NCBI GenBank assembly: GCA_916720335.1
Contig: CAKAQU010000039.1
Coordinates: 1 to 13,182 of the forward strand
Origin: an uncultured Moraxella sp.
GTDB lineage: Bacteria; Pseudomonadota; Gammaproteobacteria; Pseudomonadales; Moraxellaceae
Length of the DNA: 13,182 nucleotides
Reading direction: 5' to 3'
Shown here: positions 10,001 through 13,182 of the stretch, one piece after another
Numbering within the stretch: the first letter of the stretch is position 1
Layout: every line of letters starts with the position of its first letter
Translations under genes and position numbers: made by a program
Notes under the pieces: model-generated
Told to the model about the DNA's origin: nothing
What the model saw: the letters and a program-made list of their open reading frames with translations, nothing else
The model's database searches: none

Positions 10001-11160
10001 AACAATTTTTCAGCAGCATCTAAAGTAGGTGGTTCGCCTGGACGCATAACCTTGTAAATTTCAACCAGTGCTTCCTCACGTGTTGTAACTACATCGGCAC
10101 GCAATGTATCAGCAATATAAGTACCGTGATCGATATCATTGGTAAATAGGATTTTAAATTCTTGAATATTTTTCTCAGCCAGTTTTACCAAAAGCTCATG
10201 GTCAATCAATGAGTTAGCACGAGCAATCACTTCATCATCAACTACGATATCTTCTGCTAAAATACGCTCATATAAATATTCATCGGGCACAGCCAAATTG
10301 GTCATATTTGCTGCTTGCAATTTTTTGATGCGATTAGCATTGATACGTTTGCCCTGCTCTACAATTACTGTACCATCAGGAGCAACGATATCAAATTGAG
10401 CCATCTCACCCGTCAAACGTTCAGGAATCAACTCAATCTCAAACTGCTCTGCACCCTTATAGATGGTTGTTGTTTCAAAAAACGTGTGCAAGATATCGCT
10501 AGTAGTCATACCAATAGCACGCAAAATAATACTTGCTAATAGTTTACGACGACGGTCAATACGGGCGTATACTAAATCCTTAACATCAAATTCAAAATCC
10601 AACCAAGAACCGCGATAAGGGATGATGCGAGCATTGTATAACACCTTACCACTTGAATGGGATTTACCCTTATCATGGTCAAAAAACACACCAGGAGAAC
10701 GATGTAGTTGAGAAACGATTACGCGTTCAGTACCATTAATAATAAATGTACCATTATCTGTCATCAATGGAATTTCACCCATATAGACACTTTGTTCACG
10801 AACATCTTTGATGCTGGTTTTATTATCTTTATCTTTAATTACTAAACGAATTTTAACACGTAAAGGCGCAGCAAAAGTTGAGCCACGCATGATGCACTCA
10901 CGCTCATCAAATTCTGGTTTACCTAAATAATACTCAACAAATTGCAACTCAGCGTTGCCTGAGTGGCTAACAATTGGAAAAATTGAGGAAAAGGCTGCCT
11001 GTAATCCTACATTGGCACGTCCCTTAGGTTTTTTATGTTCTTGTAGAAATTGCTCATAAGAATCCACCTGAATGGCGAGCAAATAAGGCACGTCCATCAC
11101 ATCTGGCAGCCTAGAAAAACTTTTGCGAATGCGTTTCTTTTCAGTATAAGAATATGCCAT
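7069..11160 (-). CDS. rpoB: RNA polymerase subunit beta
   Basis: Second catalytic subunit of RNA polymerase. The 1363 residues compare with 1342 in E. coli. I place the start at the ATG 11160-11158, giving [15 protein letters not shown], which aligns with [15 protein letters not shown] of E. coli. An in-frame TTG directly upstream would add one Met but leaves only three bases after the AAGGA Shine-Dalgarno, against six for the ATG. The rifampicin pocket [15 protein letters not shown] (517-531) and [13 protein letters not shown] (535-547) is wild type at Asp526, His536 and Ser541 (E. coli 516, 526, 531), so no classical resistance change is present. Further family blocks are [19 protein letters not shown] (567-585), [11 protein letters not shown], and [20 protein letters not shown] with the active-centre lysines. 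It ends 78 bp before rpoC and lies 329 bp downstream of rplL, behind an attenuator-like hairpin. Confidence 0.99.
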   Translation of the reverse strand: [1363 protein letters not shown]

Positions 11161-11273
11161 CAAGATTCCTTAATAAACAGTGGTAAAAACACGCTAAATT
11201 GATTTTAATTAGTAAGGTGGACAACCAAACCGCTAATCTTCAGCTCAAATCAACCAATCAAAGATACGAAAAC

Positions 11274-11299
11274 AAGCCAAATACTTCTGTATTTAGCTT
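11274..11299 (-). promoter_or_regulatory. Second hairpin in the rplL-rpoB spacer (candidate RNase III site)
   Basis: Transcript strand: AAGCUAAAUAC, loop AGAA and GUAUUUGGCUU give an 11-bp stem with one U.G pair that would be a C/A mismatch on the other strand. GUUUUC follows, which is a poor U tract. Its position downstream of the attenuator and upstream of rpoB resembles the E. coli RNase III processing hairpin, but no cleavage can be shown from sequence. Confidence 0.5.
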
Positions 11300-11416
11300 T
11301 TAGAATAATTGGTCAGTCAATAGGTGCTTGCATAGGAGCATGGATTCTTTTTGAAGCAACCAATGATGTAAAAATCATTAAAGTTACATAAAAGGTCAAA
11401 TCCTGTATTTTACAGC

Positions 11417-11452
11417 AAAAAATCCAACAATGCAACTACATTGTTGGATTTT
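11417..11452 (-). terminator. rplL-rpoB transcription attenuator (partial terminator)
   Basis: On the transcript strand, arms AAAATCCAACAATG and CATTGTTGGATTTT (complement of 11439-11452 and 11419-11432) form a perfect 14-bp stem around a 6-base loop, with the T run extending to six bases. This is a textbook Rho-independent terminator, 37 bp after the rplL stop and about 260 bp before rpoB. Since rpoB and rpoC need transcription, I infer partial read-through, as at the equivalent E. coli site, lowering beta/beta' relative to L7/L12. Confidence 0.85.
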
Positions 11453-11489
11453 ATCAATTTTGTCAAACAGCTAAGCTGCTTTAAGAAAA

Positions 11490-11861
11490 TTATTTAAGCT
11501 CAACGCTTGCGCCAGCTTCTTCAAGTTTTTTCTTAAGTTCTTCAGCATCAGCTTTAGAAGCGCCTTCTTTAACTACTTGTGGCGCACCTTCAACTAGGTC
11601 TTTAGCTTCTTTTAGACCTAAGCCAGTTACTTCACGAACCACTTTAATTACGGCTACTTTCTTATCTCCAGCGCTAGTTAATACAACGTCAAAATCGTCT
11701 TTTTCTTCAGCAGCAGGAGCGTCACCACCAGCAACAGGGGCAGCGGCTAAAGCGGCGGCAGATACGCCAAATTTCTCTTCCATCGCAGTGATAAGTTCAA
11801 CGATTTCCATTACTGATTTTTCAGCAATCGCATCTAGGATTTGTTCATTAGTCAATGACAT
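11490..11861 (-). CDS. rplL: Ribosomal protein bL12 (L7/L12)
   Basis: Multicopy stalk protein of the 50S subunit that recruits and activates translational GTPases. The 123 residues match the family (about 120-125). The N-terminal dimerization domain spans about 1-37 (MSLTNEQILDAIAEKSVMEI start). An Ala/Pro/Gly-rich flexible hinge lies at about 38-53, and the C-terminal factor-binding domain at about 54-123 includes KKVAVIKVVRE (67-77) and the GLGLKEAKDLVE helix (80-91). AGGAA lies eight bases before the ATG. It follows rplJ by 49 bp, a spacer in which I see only the Shine-Dalgarno. It is separated from rpoB by a strong attenuator-like hairpin, consistent with the need for several L12 copies per ribosome. 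Confidence 0.98.
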   Translation of the reverse strand: MSLTNEQILDAIAEKSVMEIVELITAMEEKFGVSAAALAAAPVAGGDAPAAEEKDDFDVVLTSAGDKKVAVIKVVREVTGLGLKEAKDLVEGAPQVVKEGASKADAEELKKKLEEAGASVELK

Positions 11862-11910
11862 AGCAATTATTCCTATAGAAATAAAAAAATAAAGTTAATA
11901 AACGGCGCAA

Positions 11911-12417
11911 TTATGCCGCTTCTTCAGCTTGCAATTTATCACGTAAAGCAGCCAAGGTGCGAGCTAGCTTGCCAGCAGCGGCCTCTTTCATGGTACCCAT
12001 TAGACGTGCAATTGCTTCGTCGTAGGTTGGTAAGGTTGCAAGTTTATCAATAGATTTTGCATCAATAAATTCGCCTTCAAAAGCTGCGCCTTTGATTTCG
12101 AACTTGTCGTTAGCCTTTGCAAATTCTTTAAATAAACGAGCAGCCGCACCAGGGTGCTCATTTGAAAATGCAATTAAAGTAGGCCCAACAAACACATCAC
12201 TCATGCACGCAAATTCAGTGTCTGCCAATGCACGACGCAATAAAGTATTACGTACAATGCGCATATCCACACCCGCCGCGCGAGCTGATTTACGAAGTCC
12301 GGTCATCTTAGCTACTGTAACGCCACGAGAATCGGCAACTACAGCAGAGAGCGCACCTTTGGCAACTTCACTTACTTCAGCAACAATTGCTTGTTTGTCT
12401 TGAAGATTTAATGCCAT
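11911..12417 (-). CDS. rplJ: Ribosomal protein uL10
   Basis: Base of the ribosomal L7/L12 stalk. It binds 23S rRNA through its N-terminal domain and carries L12 dimers on its C-terminal helix. The 168 residues compare with 165 in E. coli. The N-terminus MALNLQDKQAIVAEV and the RNA-binding segment with GLRKSARAAGVDMRIVRNTLLRRAL (about 40-64) are typical. The Ala-rich helix at about 134-165 is the L12-binding part. The start is supported by GGAGA six bases upstream of the ATG. The family is known to autoregulate by binding its own mRNA leader, and a long structured leader lies directly upstream here. It is separated from rplA by 276 bp that contain a promoter. Confidence 0.98.
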   Translation of the reverse strand: MALNLQDKQAIVAEVSEVAKGALSAVVADSRGVTVAKMTGLRKSARAAGVDMRIVRNTLLRRALADTEFACMSDVFVGPTLIAFSNEHPGAAARLFKEFAKANDKFEIKGAAFEGEFIDAKSIDKLATLPTYDEAIARLMGTMKEAAAGKLARTLAALRDKLQAEEAA

Positions 12418-12426
12418 GGGTTGTCT

Positions 12427-12449
12427 CCATATTTATCACAAAGTGATAA
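12427..12449 (-). promoter_or_regulatory. rplJ Shine-Dalgarno with a hairpin directly upstream
   Basis: On the transcript strand UUAUCAC, loop UUU and GUGAUAA form a perfect 7-bp hairpin (12433-12449). One base separates it from the AUGGAGA segment holding the GGAGA Shine-Dalgarno (12427-12431). The hairpin leaves the Shine-Dalgarno free, so it may keep the ribosome site open or take part in a switch with the L10-binding structure. The role is inferred. Confidence 0.55.
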
Positions 12450-12617
12450 GCAAATTTTACAAATATCAACTAAAATGTCGTATTTGCACCAATATTACGG
12501 TGACAGTTAGTCTTACCGTCTGCGTAGGCTGGAATTTTAAACCAACAATTTTAATCATTAGTACCTACGGTCTTAGACAGCACAACCCGTGTGCTGAACT
12601 AAATTTATTACTTAAGG
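12450..12617 (-). promoter_or_regulatory. L10 leader, autoregulatory 5' UTR of rplJ-rplL
   Basis: This is the 5' UTR from the inferred transcription start. On the transcript strand I can build a closing helix AGUU/AACU (12597-12600 with 12505-12508), a 7-bp hairpin CAGCACA/UGUGCUG (12590-12596 and 12578-12584, loop CGGGU), then GUCU/AGAC (12575-12578 with 12510-12513, sharing base 12578 with the previous helix), ACC/GGU (12569-12571 with 12515-12517) and GUAGG/CCUAC (12564-12568 with 12524-12528). A one-sided six-base bulge GCAGAC separates the last two helices. Position, length and a bulged multi-helix shape fit the known L10 leader, where the L10-(L12) complex binds and represses translation of both stalk proteins. 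This was folded by eye, without a covariance search. Confidence 0.72.
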
Positions 12618-12623
12618 GGTGCT

Positions 12624-12651
12624 ATTATAGGCAAAAAACCAGAAAAATCAA
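12624..12651 (-). promoter_or_regulatory. Promoter of the rplJL-rpoBC transcript
   Basis: On the minus strand TTGATT (complement of 12646-12651), a 16-bp spacer and a perfect TATAAT (complement of 12624-12629) form a sigma-70 promoter. The start should be near 12617, giving a leader of about 200 nt before rplJ. A second -35-like TTGACT lies five bases further upstream at spacing 21, which is too long. It matches the place of the internal promoter in the E. coli cluster. Confidence 0.82.
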
Positions 12652-12693
12652 GTCAAATTTTTTGCCCAAACACCCAAAAAGTCGTCAAATCAA

Positions 12694-13182
12694 TTATTTA
12701 TTAGCACGGTGTGGTACTGGGTCGATAGCAATACCAGGTCCCATAGTGCTTGATAAAGTAATTTTTTTGATGTAGATGCCTTTTGAAGTTGCTGGTTTAG
12801 CACGCTTCAAGTCATTTAATAATGCAGTGGCATTTTGCTCAATTTGTTCGCCAGTAAAACCAATCTGACCAATTGAAGCGTGAATAATACCTGCTTTATC
12901 AACACGGTATTGTGCTTGACCTGCCTTAGTATTTTTAACTGCGGTAGCAACATCAGCAGTCACTGTGCCAACTTTTGGGTTTGGCATCAAACCACGTGGA
13001 CCTAAGATGGTACCTAGTTGTCCTACCACACGCATTGCATCAGGAGCGGCAATCACAACATCAAAATCTAGGTTGCCAGCCTTAATACTTTCAGCCAAAT
13101 CTTCAAAACCAACTACATCAGCGCCCGCCTCTTTAGCGGCATCAGCAGCAGCACCTTGTGCAAAAACAGCAACACGTTTAGT
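12694..13182 (-). CDS. rplA: Ribosomal protein uL1 (N-terminus beyond the right edge)
   Basis: L1-stalk protein of the 50S subunit, involved in release of E-site tRNA, and in relatives a translational repressor of its own operon mRNA. The frame is open from the right edge to the stop: 162 residues, beginning TKRVAVFAQGAAADAAKEAG, which matches the family from about residue 70 of some 230. So only the last 70% is present. Signature blocks are the DFDVVIAAPDAMRVVGQLG segment, GPRGLMPNPKVGTVT, and the C-terminal GIYIKKITLSSTMGPGIAID. A TTG at 13098 could be mistaken for a start, but the reading frame upstream is clearly L1. rplK would be expected to the right. I see no strong terminator after the stop, so some transcripts may read through into rplJ. 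Confidence 0.97.
   Translation of the reverse strand, partial: TKRVAVFAQGAAADAAKEAGADVVGFEDLAESIKAGNLDFDVVIAAPDAMRVVGQLGTILGPRGLMPNPKVGTVTADVATAVKNTKAGQAQYRVDKAGIIHASIGQIGFTGEQIEQNATALLNDLKRAKPATSKGIYIKKITLSSTMGPGIAIDPVPHRANK

Larger units (their letters stand above)
11161..11489 (-). promoter_or_regulatory. rplL-rpoB spacer carrying attenuator and processing-like structures
   Basis: This 329-bp region has no supported gene. Read on the transcript strand it contains, in order, a perfect terminator-like hairpin, a second 11-bp hairpin without a proper U tract, and then about 100 unstructured bases up to the rpoB Shine-Dalgarno AAGGA. The heptamer TTGGTTG occurs three times (complement of 11222-11228, 11251-11257, 11357-11363). 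TTGAC-type -35 boxes occur (for example the complement of 11461-11466), but none has a good -10 at the right distance, so a separate rpoB promoter is not established. In E. coli the same spacer holds a partial terminator and an RNase III site. Confidence 0.65.

Noticed and set aside
10996..11160. Signs of transfer or truncation in rpoB, because it is 21 residues longer than in E. coli.
   Set aside because: The extra residues are spread out (offset +10 already at the rifampicin region), the frame is intact, and lengths near 1360 are what I would expect in Moraxellaceae relatives.
11161..11163. TTG one codon upstream as the rpoB start.
   Set aside because: It is only three bases from AAGGA, and the family N-terminus begins at the following ATG.
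11417..11466. TTGACA (complement of 11461-11466) as an rpoB promoter.
   Set aside because: At 16-18 bp spacing the -10 would be ACAATG, CAATGT or AATGTA, all poor, and it would lie inside the attenuator hairpin.
12661..12690. A terminator after rplA.
   Set aside because: Only a weak 6-bp A/T-rich stem (TTTTTG/CAAAAA) around a 10-base loop can be formed, with no GC core.
12416..12775. A 119-codon plus-strand open frame across the rplJ leader.
   Set aside because: It runs antisense through the L10 leader, the promoter and the end of rplA, has no recognisable protein features, and is explained by the absence of stops by chance.
13096..13098. A TTG that could begin rplA inside the window.
   Set aside because: The frame stays open to the right edge and the upstream 28 codons translate to clear L1 sequence, so this is an internal leucine codon and the gene is simply cut by the window.

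Overview
The window comes from the chromosome of an AT-rich gammaproteobacterium, most likely in the Moraxellaceae (Moraxella/Psychrobacter group). Three things suggest this: RNA polymerase subunits and ribosomal proteins very close to the gammaproteobacterial type, tandem twitching-motility ATPase genes beside yggS, and low GC with A/T-rich intergenic DNA. The genus is inferred from these features, because no similarity search was possible.

Layout from left to right. Positions 1-713 hold the N-terminal 237 codons of pilU (minus strand, running off the left edge). Positions 744-1790 hold pilT (minus strand). A 208-bp divergent intergenic region separates pilT from yggS (1999-2679, plus strand). 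yggS converges on the end of rpoC, and one strong, nearly symmetrical hairpin (2725-2756) lies between the two stop codons. From there to the right edge everything is on the minus strand, in the classical order (read leftwards) rplA (partial) - rplJ - rplL - rpoB - rpoC.

The RNA-level control signals of the ribosomal protein/RNA polymerase cluster can be read directly. A promoter with a perfect TATAAT lies behind rplA. It is followed by a leader of about 200 nt that folds like an L10 autoregulatory leader. A perfect 14-bp hairpin with a U6 tract (11417-11452) lies between rplL and rpoB, where E. coli has its partial terminator. An 11-bp hairpin (11274-11299) follows in the same spacer, and a 9-bp hairpin (7020-7041) lies between rpoB and rpoC. 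These last two contain one G.U pair each that exists only in the sense transcript, which supports a role as RNA. rpoC uses a TTG start, and rpoB starts at the ATG one codon downstream of an in-frame TTG.

How the genes work together: L1, L10 and L7/L12 belong to the ribosomal stalk regions. beta and beta' are the two large RNA polymerase subunits. L10 can bind its own leader, and the attenuator lets the cell make much more L7/L12 than beta. PilT and PilU retract type IV pili. YggS is a PLP-homeostasis protein commonly encoded next to pilT. This is mostly core housekeeping DNA. I see no mobile element, CRISPR array, tRNA, rRNA or evident new system. The points worth a second look are the intercistronic RNA structures.
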